This document shows, piece after piece, positions 50,553 to 60,041 of a stretch of DNA of 64,000 bases; the stretch's first letter is position 1, and each line of letters begins with the position of its first letter. The notes under the pieces were generated by a model. It saw only the letters and a list, made by a program, of their open reading frames with translations, had not been told where the DNA came from and did not search any database. Source of the stretch: Priestia filamentosa (GTDB lineage Bacteria > Bacillota > Bacilli > Bacillales > Bacillaceae_H); assembly GCF_900177535.1 (NCBI RefSeq), contig NZ_FXAJ01000006.1, positions 62,001 to 126,000 on the forward strand, in the 5' to 3' direction. Position numbers and translations under genes: made by a program.

Positions 50553-51530
50553 TTATTTACTTTCCTCAAATTCTAATGGACGAAGACGTAATTCAATCTC
50601 CTCTCTTTTCGGTTCTAAAAACGGTGGTAATGAAAGTCGTTCACCTAACGTTTCTACTGATTCATCTTGAGCAAATCCTGGCGTATCTGTAGATAGTTCA
50701 AATAATATATTATTTGGTTCTCTAAAATAAAGAGCTCTAAAGTAAAATCGATCTACTTTTCCAGAGTTCACAAAACCAGCTTGATTAATGCGTTTTGCCC
50801 ACTCGTTATATTCCTCTTCATTTGGAACCCGAAATGCTACATGATGAACGCCACCTCTTCCTAAACGCTCCCTTGGTAAATCAGATCTTGTGGCAACATG
50901 TACTTCAGCTCCTACTCCCCCTTCTCCTGTTGCATATACTTCAACATCTGGATAATCCCCATCAAGGGATGGGTAAGAACCTACATAATAAAAACCTAAT
51001 AACTCTTTTAATACTCGCACTGTTGGTTTTGCATCTGCAACAGTGAGCGTAACAGCTCCAAGACCAAGAATACCATGCTCTTTCGGAACATCACTTCCAT
51101 CCCATGCTTCTCCTGGAGCTACCCCTTTTTCATTGTTATCTGCAACAAGAATAAGCTTTGTTCCTTCAAAATCTTCAAAAGCTAATGTATCACGCCCAGC
51201 TCTTTTTTTAATTCCCTCATAATGAACACCTAATTTTTCAAAACGCTTAGCCCAATAATGGAGTGAGTCAGTACTCGGCACTCTTAGAGACGTTGAAGAA
51301 ATACTACTCGCTCCTTTATGTGTTCTACCAAGATGAGGAATATCAAAGAACGTTAATTCAGTTCCAGGGTTTCCCTTAGCATCTCCATAGAATAAATGAT
51401 AAGACTCTGTATTATCTTGATTGACCGTCTTTTTAATAAGACGCATTCCAAGAATCTTCGTATAAAAAAGATAATTTTTTTCTGCTTTTCCTGTTAAAAT
51501 TGAAACATGATGTAACCCTGTTAAGTTCAT
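50553..51530 (-). CDS. ring-cleaving dioxygenase (MhqA/MhqO family glyoxalase-fold protein)
   Basis: 325 residues made of two vicinal-oxygen-chelate halves. Half 1: LTGLHHVSILTGKAEKNYLFYTKILGMRLIKKTVNQDN; half 2: LGAVTLTVADAKPTVRVLKELLGFYYVG, RGGVHHVAFRVPNEEEYNEWAKRINQAGF, YFREPNNILFELSTDTPGFAQDE. Metal ligands His8, His near 223 and the C-terminal Glu in LFELSTD are present. Homologs degrade quinone and catechol adducts under MhqR control in B. subtilis (mhqA, mhqO, mhqE). An MhqR-like operator 67 bases upstream supports this. Which paralog it equals cannot be told. Confidence 0.9.
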   Translation of the reverse strand: MNLTGLHHVSILTGKAEKNYLFYTKILGMRLIKKTVNQDNTESYHLFYGDAKGNPGTELTFFDIPHLGRTHKGASSISSTSLRVPSTDSLHYWAKRFEKLGVHYEGIKKRAGRDTLAFEDFEGTKLILVADNNEKGVAPGEAWDGSDVPKEHGILGLGAVTLTVADAKPTVRVLKELLGFYYVGSYPSLDGDYPDVEVYATGEGGVGAEVHVATRSDLPRERLGRGGVHHVAFRVPNEEEYNEWAKRINQAGFVNSGKVDRFYFRALYFREPNNILFELSTDTPGFAQDESVETLGERLSLPPFLEPKREEIELRLRPLEFEESK

Positions 51531-51597
51531 CTTCTTTCACTCCTCTTTAGTTAAAGTGATCTATTTCCTTTAATATAAACTTATAGCTCAAAGTAAA

Positions 51598-51617
51598 TTA
51601 TCTTTAATTCGAGATAA
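51598..51617. promoter_or_regulatory. MhqR-type operator upstream of dioxygenase gene
   Basis: TTATCTTTAATTCGAGATAA, a palindrome with two mismatched pairs, resembles the MhqR site recalled as TATCTCGAATTAAAGATAA in B. subtilis. A related site is before the azoreductase gene at 62677. Confidence 0.7.
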
Positions 51618-51769
51618 TTGTAAAACATTTTGGGAAGAAAAGTCAATTATTATAATACCAGCATATACTCTATCTAGTCTGATTATCCTTATAAAAATGA
51701 AAAAAAGACATAAACCCTTATTTTCTTGTAAAGGTTTATGCCTCTTTTCTTTAATATTAAGTTAATAGT

Positions 51770-53665
51770 TTAGAACTTAATAACTTCAGGAGTACCTTGC
51801 TTCTGATAACCAGACTTATTAAGTTTTATTTCTTTACCTTCTGATAAGTTTGTGAAGATAATTGGCGTTGTAATAGAAGGGGCATGCTTTTTTACATACT
51901 CTAAATCAATTTCTAACAGCGGTGTTTCTTTCGTTATATGCTGCCCTTCCTGAACAAGCGCTTTAAATCCTTCCCCATTTAACTTTACTGTATCTATACC
52001 AACATGAATAAGTATTTCTAATCCATTGTTCGCTTTTAAACCAATAGCATGCTTCGTTGGGAAGATGCTCATTACCTCTCCTTCAATTGGAGAAACTAGT
52101 GTATTACTAACTGGTTCAATAGCAAATCCATCTCCCATCATTTTAGAAGAGAATACTTCATCTTCTACTTCACTAAGAGGTTTTACAGTTCCTTCAAATG
52201 GAAGAACAAACTCAAGCTGAGCTGTGTCAACTGTTTCTACTTCAGAACGTTCCTGTTCATTTTCTTTAGAGATATTGATCGTTGCTGCTCCAGATTTCAC
52301 TAATTGTTTCATTGCATCAGCAACAAATTCAACATCTGTACCTACGATAACTTGTACATTTGTTTTTCCTAATTTCATTAAACCTCGAGCTCCGTGGCGC
52401 TTTAGATTAGACTCATTAATTTTGGATGTGTCTGCAACTTGTAAACGTAGACGTGTTGCACAGTTATCAATAGTCGTTAAGTTTTCTTTTCCACCTAAAT
52501 CTTTAATAAAATAAGATGCCATATCTACATATTTATCGCCTGTTGTTGAATCAGAATCTACCGTTTCCTCTATTTCTTCATCTTCTTCACGACCTGGTGT
52601 TTGGATATTTAACGCTTTGATTAAAGTATAGAATATAACAAAGTAAATAATGGCATAAATAATGCCGATTCCCGCTAACAATAACGGCTTTTGAGCGATA
52701 CCAAAGTTCAAAAAGTAATCAATTGCCCCTGCTGAAAAACCAAAGCCGTGATGAATACCTAACATTACAGCAACTGCCATTGAAATTCCTGTTAGGATAG
52801 CGTGGATGACATATAAGAGTGGTGCTATGAACATAAATAAAAATTCGATTGGTTCTGTGATACCTGTTAAAAATGAAGTAAGAGCTAATCCAGCTAGCAT
52901 ACCTGTTACAGCTTTTCTTTTTTCTTTTTTTGCAGCTGCAATCATTGCAAGAGCCGCTGCTGGTAATCCGAACATCATAACTGGGAAGAAACCTGTCATA
53001 AATGGTCCTGCTGTTGGATCCCCTGCGAAGAAGCGATTAATATCACCAGTTGCTCCATTGTACTCTCCAAATACAAACCAAACTAAACTATTTAATACAT
53101 GATGCAGTCCAACTGGAATTAATAAACGATTTAGAAGTCCGTATACTCCAGCCCCTACTGCTCCAGCTCCTGTAATCCAATTCCCAACATTATTAATTAA
53201 CTCTTGAATTGGAGGCCATACTACTCCAAAAATACCTGCAAGAACTAACATCACTACTGACGTAATAATGGGGACAAAACGCTTTCCTGCAAAAAAACCA
53301 AGCCATTCTGGAAGTTTAATATCTGAAAAACGATTATATAACAAACCAGCTGTAATCCCTGAAATAATACCACCTAAAACTGCCATATCTATGTCTTTAT
53401 CAATAGCAGCTGTTCCCTTTGTTAATACAAAGTAGCCAACAACCCCAGCAAGTGCTGCTGCTCCACTACCATCTTTCGATAACCCAACAGCAATACCAAG
53501 GGCAAACAACAATGCCAAGTTTGCAAAAATAGCATCCCCGGCTTGAGCCATAAATGGAATATCTAGTAAATCTTCTTGTCCTAAACGAAGTAACAAAGAA
53601 GCAGCTGGTAATACTGCAATTGGTAACATGAGTGATTTACCAATCCGTTGTAGAAAATTCAACAT
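51770..53665 (-). CDS. nagE: N-acetylglucosamine PTS permease, EIICBA
   Basis: 631 residues in three domains. EIIC (1 to about 370): MLPIAVLPAASLLLRLGQED, GYFVLTKGT, FFAGKRFVPIITSVVML, IPVGLHHVLNSLVWFVFGEYNGATGDINRFFAGDP, TGITEPIEFLFMFIAP. EIIB (about 385-465): TTIDNCATRLRL with phospho-Cys near 404. EIIA (about 490-631): LEILIHVGIDTVKLNG with phospho-His near 555. It imports and phosphorylates GlcNAc. B. subtilis NagP lacks the EIIA domain; this one is like E. coli NagE. AAAAGGAGA precedes the ATG; a weak cre-like sequence (53683-53696) is just upstream. Divergent from nagAB with dre operators between. Confidence 0.93.
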   Translation of the reverse strand: MLNFLQRIGKSLMLPIAVLPAASLLLRLGQEDLLDIPFMAQAGDAIFANLALLFALGIAVGLSKDGSGAAALAGVVGYFVLTKGTAAIDKDIDMAVLGGIISGITAGLLYNRFSDIKLPEWLGFFAGKRFVPIITSVVMLVLAGIFGVVWPPIQELINNVGNWITGAGAVGAGVYGLLNRLLIPVGLHHVLNSLVWFVFGEYNGATGDINRFFAGDPTAGPFMTGFFPVMMFGLPAAALAMIAAAKKEKRKAVTGMLAGLALTSFLTGITEPIEFLFMFIAPLLYVIHAILTGISMAVAVMLGIHHGFGFSAGAIDYFLNFGIAQKPLLLAGIGIIYAIIYFVIFYTLIKALNIQTPGREEDEEIEETVDSDSTTGDKYVDMASYFIKDLGGKENLTTIDNCATRLRLQVADTSKINESNLKRHGARGLMKLGKTNVQVIVGTDVEFVADAMKQLVKSGAATINISKENEQERSEVETVDTAQLEFVLPFEGTVKPLSEVEDEVFSSKMMGDGFAIEPVSNTLVSPIEGEVMSIFPTKHAIGLKANNGLEILIHVGIDTVKLNGEGFKALVQEGQHITKETPLLEIDLEYVKKHAPSITTPIIFTNLSEGKEIKLNKSGYQKQGTPEVIKF

Positions 53666-53720
53666 GTTTTTATCTCCTTTTAAAGCGTTTTCTTTGCCTC
53701 ATACTACCACATCCAACATA

Positions 53721-53735
53721 TAGTTGTCTATACCA
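53721..53735. promoter_or_regulatory. NagR (YvoA) dre operator 1
   Basis: TAGTTGTCTATACCA; its reverse TGGTATAGACAACTA is identical over 15 bases to site 2 at 53811. It lies 56 bases before nagE and resembles the GlcNAc-regulator site known in B. subtilis. Confidence 0.85.
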
Positions 53736-53810
53736 AATAAAATGTTAAATCTTATATTAATGGGGTTATTTGGATATTAAGTAGTGGAATTTTTCTGTCG
53801 TAGCTTATAG

Positions 53811-53825
53811 TGGTATAGACAACTA
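53811..53825. promoter_or_regulatory. NagR (YvoA) dre operator 2
   Basis: TGGTATAGACAACTA, extended by TATAT, 100 bases before nagA and in inverted orientation to site 1. Both sites lie in the divergent nagE-nagA control region. A third partial copy (TGGTATATACTA) follows at about 53834. Confidence 0.88.
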
Positions 53826-53924
53826 TATATAGATGGTATATACTAGATACAAATGGTAAAACATAATGAACGTGTTACCTACCTCACTAATTATTACTTT
53901 TTACTTCTATAAAGGAGATTATGT

Positions 53925-55118
53925 ATGATAGAAAATCAAAATATCGTTATTTCCAATTTAATTATTTATAGTGACTTTGGGAAAATTCAAAATGGATATA
54001 TTCGTATTTCAAATGGAAAAATTAAAGATATCGGATCAGTCTCAGAGTATAAAACAGAACAGAATGATCAAGTCATTAAATGTTCGTCATCTTATAAACT
54101 AGTACCTGGAGCTATTGATATTCATATTCATGGAGCAGCAAATGCTGATGCAATGGATGCGACCCCAGAATCATTAAAAACAATGGCTGCGACTCTTCCA
54201 AAGGAAGGAACAACAAGCTTCTTGGCTACAACAATGACCCAGTCAAATGAAGCTATTGAACAAGCTCTAACAAACGTAGGAAATTTTATTAATAATCAAA
54301 CTGTTAACGAACAGGCTGAAATAGTGGGTATTCATTTAGAAGGTCCTTTTATTTCTCCAAAACGAGCAGGTGCTCAGCCACCTACTCATATTAAAGATCC
54401 TGACTTGTCTTTATTCAAACAATGGCAGGAAAATGCAGAGGGCCATATTAAATTAGTGACACTTGCTCCTGAACAACCGGGTGGATTAGAACTGGTCTCT
54501 TATTTAAAAAGTCAGAACGTCGTTGCTTCTATTGGTCACTCAGATGCAACATATGATCAAATTGATGAAGCTATTCAAACAGGTCTCTCGCATGTAACAC
54601 ATTTATATAACGGAATGCGTGGACTGCATCATCGGGAGCCAGGGGTTCTAGGGGCTGCTTACTTGCGTAAAGAACTGTTTGTTGAATTAATTACAGATGG
54701 CATTCATTGTCGACCTGAGATGGTAAAACTTGCTTACGATCAAATTACAAGTGATCGGATGATTTTAATCACCGACTCTCTTCGTGCCAAATGGCTTAAA
54801 AATGGAACGTACGACTTAGGCGGGCAACCAGTTAACGTTGATGATACAACTGCGACCCTTGCAAATGGAACGCTTGCTGGAAGTATTTTAAAGATGAATG
54901 ATGCGATTAAAAATACAATAAACTACACAAATTGTTCACTAGAAGACATTGTGAAAATGACATCTGTCAATCCAGCCAAACAACTTAATATTTTCGATCG
55001 AAAAGGAAGTATAGCTGTTGGAAAAGATGCTGATATCGTTATATTAAATGAAAACTTAGACGTAGAAATGACATTTTGCCGAGGAACATTAGCTTATAAA
55101 AAGGAGCATACAAAATGA
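53925..55118 (+). CDS. nagA: N-acetylglucosamine-6-phosphate deacetylase NagA
   Basis: 397 residues. Amidohydrolase features: VPGAIDIHIHGAANADAMDAT with the HxH-like metal motif, EGTTSFLATTMTQS, IVGIHLEGPFISPKRAGAQ with the metal Glu, IGHSDATYDQ, VTHLYNGMRGLHHREPGV, ITDGIHCRPEMVKLA, and catalytic Asp in LITDSLRAKW (where many homologs have TDAMxA). It converts GlcNAc-6-P to GlcN-6-P. AAAGGAGATT precedes the ATG. Its stop overlaps the nagB start by 4 bases. Confidence 0.95.
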   Translation: MIENQNIVISNLIIYSDFGKIQNGYIRISNGKIKDIGSVSEYKTEQNDQVIKCSSSYKLVPGAIDIHIHGAANADAMDATPESLKTMAATLPKEGTTSFLATTMTQSNEAIEQALTNVGNFINNQTVNEQAEIVGIHLEGPFISPKRAGAQPPTHIKDPDLSLFKQWQENAEGHIKLVTLAPEQPGGLELVSYLKSQNVVASIGHSDATYDQIDEAIQTGLSHVTHLYNGMRGLHHREPGVLGAAYLRKELFVELITDGIHCRPEMVKLAYDQITSDRMILITDSLRAKWLKNGTYDLGGQPVNVDDTTATLANGTLAGSILKMNDAIKNTINYTNCSLEDIVKMTSVNPAKQLNIFDRKGSIAVGKDADIVILNENLDVEMTFCRGTLAYKKEHTK

Positions 55119-55858
55119 AGATTATTCAAGTAAAAAACTATGAGGAAATGAGCAGCAAAGCAGCAGAGATTTTAATAAAGAAAGTTCAAGAAAAAAAGAA
55201 TGTAAACCTGGGTCTTGCAACTGGAGGAACACCAACGGGTTTATATCAAACATTAATTGAAGATCATCAGGAAAATGGTACTTCTTACAAAGATGTAACT
55301 TCTTTTAATTTAGATGAATATATCGGATTAGAAAAAGAAGATCCAAATAGCTATCACTACTACATGGTCGATTCATTGTTTAAACATATTGATATCGAGC
55401 ATACTTATTTACCTAATGGTCTAGCTCCTAATATTGAGAAAGAATGCAAACGTTATGATCAATTAATCGCAGATCACGGTGGCATTGATTTGCAAATTCT
55501 TGGCATCGGCGAAAATGGACACATCGGATTTAATGAGCCTGGTACATCATTTAATGCACCTACTCATGTTGTTACGCTAGAGGAATCAACACGCCAAGCA
55601 AACGCTCGTTATTTTGATTCAATTGAGGATGTACCGACACATGCCATTACTATGGGAATTGAAACAATCATGAAAAGTAAAGAAATCTTATTACTTATTT
55701 CGGGAGAAAAGAAAGCTGAAGCAATGAATAAATTACTTCAAGGGGACATCACTGAAGATTTTCCAGCATCTATTTTGAAAAAGCATAATTGTGTTACAAT
55801 AATTGCAGATCAACAAGCTTTGTCAGGTGTATTACATCTACAAAATATTTCAAATTAA
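55115..55858 (+). CDS. nagB: glucosamine-6-phosphate deaminase NagB
   Basis: 247 residues. Family blocks: NLGLATGGTPTGLYQTLIE, SFNLDEYIGLEKEDPNSYHYYM with catalytic Asp, DLQILGIGENGHIGFNEPGTSFN with the active-site Asp/Glu/His set, THAITMGIETIMKSKEILLLISGEKKAEAM. It turns GlcN-6-P into fructose-6-P and ammonia. Overlaps nagA (ATGA), so translation is coupled; an AAAAGGAGC ribosome site lies in the end of nagA. Confidence 0.96.
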   Translation: MKIIQVKNYEEMSSKAAEILIKKVQEKKNVNLGLATGGTPTGLYQTLIEDHQENGTSYKDVTSFNLDEYIGLEKEDPNSYHYYMVDSLFKHIDIEHTYLPNGLAPNIEKECKRYDQLIADHGGIDLQILGIGENGHIGFNEPGTSFNAPTHVVTLEESTRQANARYFDSIEDVPTHAITMGIETIMKSKEILLLISGEKKAEAMNKLLQGDITEDFPASILKKHNCVTIIADQQALSGVLHLQNISN

Positions 55859-55921
55859 AATTGAACTTAGGACAAGTAGGATTTCACTACTTATTTTAAG
55901 AGAATAAAGGAGAGAAATCTA

Positions 55922-56644
55922 GTGATTGATAAAAACTCACCTCTTCCGATTTATTACCAAATCGAAGAACAAATAAAAAAACAAATAGAAAATGGTGAGT
56001 TACAGCAAAATGATGCTCTTCCTTCTGAACGTGAGTTTGCTGAACGTTTCCAAATTAGCCGAATGACTGTACGTCAAGCTATTAATAATTTAGTTAACGA
56101 AGGCTACTTATATCGTCAAAAGGGTCGCGGTACCTTTGTGTTAGGAAAGAAATTAGAACAGCAGCTCGTTGGTTTAACTAGCTTTACAGAAGACATGAAA
56201 GCACGAGGAATGACTCCTAGTAGTAAATTATTGACATTCACTATCGTTCCATGTACGGATAAGATTGCGGAACAGCTTAAGATTGCTAAATATTCACCTG
56301 TCTATGAGATTAAACGAATTCGCTTAGCTGACGATATTCCAATGGCTTTAGAAACAGTCTATATGTCAGCAAATTTGGTTAAAGGTTTAACTGAAAGCAT
56401 TGTTAATGAATCTCTTTATCAATATATTGAACAACATATCCATCTTAAAATCGGATATGCGACCCAAACTTTAGAGTCTTCCATATCTTCTGATCTTGAA
56501 ATTGAACATTTAGGTGTTTCAAAGTTTGCACCTATTTTATTTATTCAACGAAATACGTATCTAGAAGATGGTACTCCTCTTGAAATTGTAAAGTCATCAT
56601 ATCGAGCTGACCGTTATAAATTCACTTTTACAATGACTAGATAA
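55922..56644 (+). CDS. nagR: GntR/HutC-family regulator NagR (YvoA-like)
   Basis: 240 residues from a GTG start behind AAAGGAGAG. N-terminal winged helix (SPLPIYYQIEEQIKKQIENGEL, ALPSEREFAERFQISRMTVRQAINNLVNEGYLYRQKGRGTFV) and a C-terminal UTRA effector domain (LVGLTSFTEDMKARGMTPSSKLL, VYEIKRIRLADDIPMALETVYM, PILFIQRNTYLEDGTPLEIVKSSYRADRYKF). Its B. subtilis counterpart represses nagAB and nagP and is released by phosphorylated GlcNAc/GlcN. The two dre sites before nagA are its likely targets, so the operon is autoregulated. Confidence 0.94.
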   Translation: MIDKNSPLPIYYQIEEQIKKQIENGELQQNDALPSEREFAERFQISRMTVRQAINNLVNEGYLYRQKGRGTFVLGKKLEQQLVGLTSFTEDMKARGMTPSSKLLTFTIVPCTDKIAEQLKIAKYSPVYEIKRIRLADDIPMALETVYMSANLVKGLTESIVNESLYQYIEQHIHLKIGYATQTLESSISSDLEIEHLGVSKFAPILFIQRNTYLEDGTPLEIVKSSYRADRYKFTFTMTR

Positions 56645-56663
56645 TAAATATAAGGAGTTAGCT

Positions 56664-57389
56664 ATGAGCAATCAATATATAGAGGAAATAAAAGCTCTAC
56701 TTTATAAAGTAGAAAAGCAAGAAAAAACGATTATACAGGAAGCAGCAACCCAAATCGTAAATAGTATTAATTCGCAAGGTATTATTCATTTATTTGGCTG
56801 TGGGCATTCACATATGTTAACAGAAGAACTATTTTATCGGTCTGGTGGTTTAGCTCCCATTCATCCTATTTTTATAGAGGAATTAATGCTTCACAAAGGT
56901 GCATCTCGTTCTTCACAGTTAGAAAGACAAAATCAGTATGCTCATACATTTATGAAAGAACAAGATATCCGTTCAGGAGATATATGTATCGTTGTCTCAA
57001 CCTCTGGTGTTAATCCAGTTCCTATTGATGTAGCACTTCTAGCAAAAGAAAAAGGGGCATATGTTATTGGGCTAACTTCCCCCATTTATGCCAAAAGCCG
57101 TCCTTCTCGTCATGAAAGTGGACATTATCTACATGACGTTGTGGATGTTGTTTTAGATAACCATATTCCAAAAGGGGATGTACTTCTAAATAAAAACAAT
57201 ATTAAATTTGGTTCAGGATCTACTATTATTGGCGCTATTATCCTTAATACTTTATTTTCTGAAGTAATTGAGAAAATGCTTCAAGCTGGACTAACCCCAC
57301 CTATTTTTCAAAGTGGAAATATGGAAGGAGCAGATAACCATAATAAGCATTTAATTGCCCAATATAAAGAAAGAATTCCGTTTCTCTAG
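56664..57389 (+). CDS. SIS-domain sugar isomerase-like protein (UPF0309 type)
   Basis: 241 residues, 20 bases after nagR with AAGGAG before the ATG. SIS fold features: IIHLFGCGHSHMLTEELFYRSGGLAPIHPIF, DICIVVSTSGVNPVPIDVALLAKEKGAYVIGLTS, and KFGSGSTIIGAIILNTLFSEVIEKM. The GSHS-like GCGHSH and STSG loops would hold a sugar phosphate. UPF0309 proteins often sit in amino sugar operons; a role in GlcNAc/MurNAc phosphate metabolism is inferred. Last gene of the nag operon, closed by a strong terminator 90 bases on. This gene is not in the B. subtilis nagAB-yvoA operon. Confidence 0.85.
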   Translation: MSNQYIEEIKALLYKVEKQEKTIIQEAATQIVNSINSQGIIHLFGCGHSHMLTEELFYRSGGLAPIHPIFIEELMLHKGASRSSQLERQNQYAHTFMKEQDIRSGDICIVVSTSGVNPVPIDVALLAKEKGAYVIGLTSPIYAKSRPSRHESGHYLHDVVDVVLDNHIPKGDVLLNKNNIKFGSGSTIIGAIILNTLFSEVIEKMLQAGLTPPIFQSGNMEGADNHNKHLIAQYKERIPFL

Positions 57390-57481
57390 TTTACACATAT
57401 TCGTTTTTATCCCTAATGACTCCTTCTATACTCTTGATTGTTGCACGCTCTCACTCATTAATGTAACAGTTTGGATTATTT

Positions 57482-57525
57482 TTAAGAAAAGAGGCACCGC
57501 TCACTCGCGGTGCCTCTTTTCTTAA
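57482..57525. terminator. bidirectional terminator between nag operon and TPR gene
   Basis: TTAAGAAAAGAGGCACCGC / GCGGTGCCTCTTTTCTTAA, a 19-bp perfect stem with a 6-base loop. The right arm includes the stop codon of the minus-strand TPR gene. Confidence 0.92.
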
Positions 57526-60041
57526 TTATCTTCTACTAAAATCTCTCTATAATCTACTTCTTCTTTCGCTTCAATCATGACTTCATATTGACGAACACGA
57601 ATTTCGAACAATTTAATTGGATTATAATATTCTCCTGGATTTTCTTTCATATCCTTTAGCGTTAAACGATTGTTCTCAAGCGCTACCTCTGTTCCATCTT
57701 TAAGCATTGTAAGCTCTTCAAATGGCTGTGAGAAGAATGTTTCTACGTCAAGCTTAAGTGAATTCTCAAGAGAATTAAATTGTGCAAAAAGACGATTTGT
57801 GACCATTTGAGCTGCTTCTTCATAATCTTGACTATCAACATTTTTCTTATATTGATTGTACATTGTTTTCTGAGAAGCTAAAGCACCAATCAATTTCCCA
57901 GCGCGCTGGAACATAAGCTGCGCAAATTTAGATTGAAGGAAAATGTTTTGTTCTTCAATTGGCATTCTTACCGTTAATCGTCTAATATCACGACGCCAGT
58001 CATCTAAAATCTTAAAGTCTCCTTTAAGCTCTACTTTTTCTCTGGTAAAACGATTATTAAATTCTACGGCAAGATCGTCGAAGCTTTCTTGACTTTGGAC
58101 AAGCTCTTCACGTGAAAGAGAAAGCCATTGTTGAAGAGCATGCTGAAGATCTGTTAATACTTTTGTCCATTGAACTTCAATTACTTTATTCATTTTATCA
58201 TTTACTTCTTTATGGATATTGGCAAAATCACTATCCTCTGTAATAATCTCTGTACATTCTCGAAGTAAATTTGGCAGACTATTTTCAAAGTTGTCTTTGA
58301 TTTCATCTTTTAACTTGGCATATGTCTCTGTAACATATCGAGATTTTTTCTTCTCTAGCTCACGTAAAAATTCGATATCACTTCCAAGCTTTTCAATCTT
58401 TTGTTCTTCTGTATTGATAAGATCTTGTAAATAAAGCTCTTCTTCAACACGTCTTTTTCCAAGGTCATGGAGCGTGATTCGCATGAAAGAGAGCAGCTTA
58501 TGAATGCGACGCTTCTCAGTTCCATCAATAATTTCAAAGAAATTCGCTTGAATAAATGATGTTAAGTTCTCGTCTCCACCTACACTAATTAAAGCATCTT
58601 GGAAATCCATACGTAATCGGCTTTCAATATCGCCATGTGCGTCCATTCCTTTAATAAGGAAATGAACAGGCATGGACTGCTCAAGCTTTCTTAATTCTTC
58701 ACGTTCGTCTTCATTAAACGTGTATGTTGGATGAACAATAAAAAGCAATGAATCTCCTAGTGGTGCCCATTTATCAAGAGATTGTCTTAATTTCTTTTCC
58801 CGGTAAGCACTAGAGCCATCAACAACCATCCATGTTCTTTCCTCTTCTTCTCTTGAGAAAGTATGAAGTGTTTTAACAGTTGTTTCTTCATCATTTTCTG
58901 GGTCAATCATAAGAAGATGATGAACGTTCTTATTTAAAAGACTCGCAACTGACGGATCTAGTTCAATATTGCGCTGTTCTGCCCATGACATCATCGACTC
59001 CACGATGTTGAGGCTATACGATAGTCCATCAATATCGCTATCTGAGTTAAATAAAGTACTTTCTGCTTTTTGAACAGATTCCTCCATAATAGTCGATGGG
59101 AACTGCTCATTCCATGTCCAAATGGCTGCAGCCGGGAACAATGATTTAGCATCTCTTGTTACTTTCAACCAATTTTCCAATGTTGTTGGAATGAAATCAT
59201 GAAGAACTTGTAAATCGTATAATCCACTAATTAAATATAAATAAGATTCTTCATATAGAGATGAAATTTCTTGCCAATACTCATAAAGACCAATATCAAC
59301 ATTAAGGAAAATGTCATTGATTGTTTTGATCCATTCTAGATAAGCCTCTTCGTTTTTATAGCTTTCCCATAATGCAGAAACAAGCTTTTTAAAGTGCATC
59401 TGATCTGTTTTATAAAATGTGATAAGCACTTGGTAGAAATAATCAGGTGAGAAGATTGTTGTATATTGATTTTTAGCATATTTAATAACCGTTGCAAACC
59501 AAAAAAGATCTTCAGTTCGAATAGACTCACTAACCGCAAGCTCTGTTGCACTTTCCCAATCTTCTTGACGTTCATAAAACTTACGTGCTAGTTCTGTTAT
59601 TCCTGGGTAAGCTGGGTTCACTTTAACAGCTTCTTTAATCACTTCATATGCTCTTTCAATATTATCCTGATCAATATAAAGAGAAAAAAGCTGTAAGGAA
59701 ACTTCAGCTGTTAAAATAGGATCATCTACTTTCAAAGAAAGATAAATTTCCTCAGCATCTGATAGTCTGCCTGTCTTGTAGTAGGTGTCTCCAATATTCT
59801 TTTTCGCCCATGGTTCGAGTTCACTATTAATGTTCTCCCATTTAAAAATAGCCGTTTCGAAATCTTGACTATGATAATAAACTTCTCCTTGAGCAAAGCG
59901 AATATCCGATAAATCGTAGGATTCCTTCTCCTGTTCTGCAACTGCTGCTTCGCCAAGGACTTCTATGGGATGGCGATTTTCATTGTCATTTATAAAATGT
60001 TTGTAATATGTCTTTTGGATCAAGCGATCTTCTAGTGTCAT
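57522..60041 (-). CDS. TPR protein with degenerate dynamin-like domain
   Basis: 839 residues behind TTTGGAGG, no signal peptide. Residues about 40-175 look like TPR repeats (VYYHSQDFETAIFKWENI, DTYYKTGRLSDAEEIYLSL, ERAYEVIKEAVKVNPAYPGI). The central part (about 400-480) reads RTWMVVDGSSAYREKKLRQSL, then DSLLFIVHPTYTFNEDEREEL and MPVHFLIKGMD, which recalls the G3-to-G4 half of dynamin-like GTPases, yet no Walker A loop is present. The rest (about 540-800) is long coiled coil (LYLQDLINTEEQKIEKLGSD, ELEKKKSRYVTETYAKLKDE). Likely a cytosolic scaffold or pseudo-GTPase; function unknown. Monocistronic. Confidence 0.75.
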   Translation of the reverse strand: MTLEDRLIQKTYYKHFINDNENRHPIEVLGEAAVAEQEKESYDLSDIRFAQGEVYYHSQDFETAIFKWENINSELEPWAKKNIGDTYYKTGRLSDAEEIYLSLKVDDPILTAEVSLQLFSLYIDQDNIERAYEVIKEAVKVNPAYPGITELARKFYERQEDWESATELAVSESIRTEDLFWFATVIKYAKNQYTTIFSPDYFYQVLITFYKTDQMHFKKLVSALWESYKNEEAYLEWIKTINDIFLNVDIGLYEYWQEISSLYEESYLYLISGLYDLQVLHDFIPTTLENWLKVTRDAKSLFPAAAIWTWNEQFPSTIMEESVQKAESTLFNSDSDIDGLSYSLNIVESMMSWAEQRNIELDPSVASLLNKNVHHLLMIDPENDEETTVKTLHTFSREEEERTWMVVDGSSAYREKKLRQSLDKWAPLGDSLLFIVHPTYTFNEDEREELRKLEQSMPVHFLIKGMDAHGDIESRLRMDFQDALISVGGDENLTSFIQANFFEIIDGTEKRRIHKLLSFMRITLHDLGKRRVEEELYLQDLINTEEQKIEKLGSDIEFLRELEKKKSRYVTETYAKLKDEIKDNFENSLPNLLRECTEIITEDSDFANIHKEVNDKMNKVIEVQWTKVLTDLQHALQQWLSLSREELVQSQESFDDLAVEFNNRFTREKVELKGDFKILDDWRRDIRRLTVRMPIEEQNIFLQSKFAQLMFQRAGKLIGALASQKTMYNQYKKNVDSQDYEEAAQMVTNRLFAQFNSLENSLKLDVETFFSQPFEELTMLKDGTEVALENNRLTLKDMKENPGEYYNPIKLFEIRVRQYEVMIEAKEEVDYREILVEDN

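Noticed and set aside
53683-53696. cre site before nagE
   Set aside because: TTAAAGCGTTTTCT differs at two conserved ends from the CcpA consensus; too weak to list as a site of its own.
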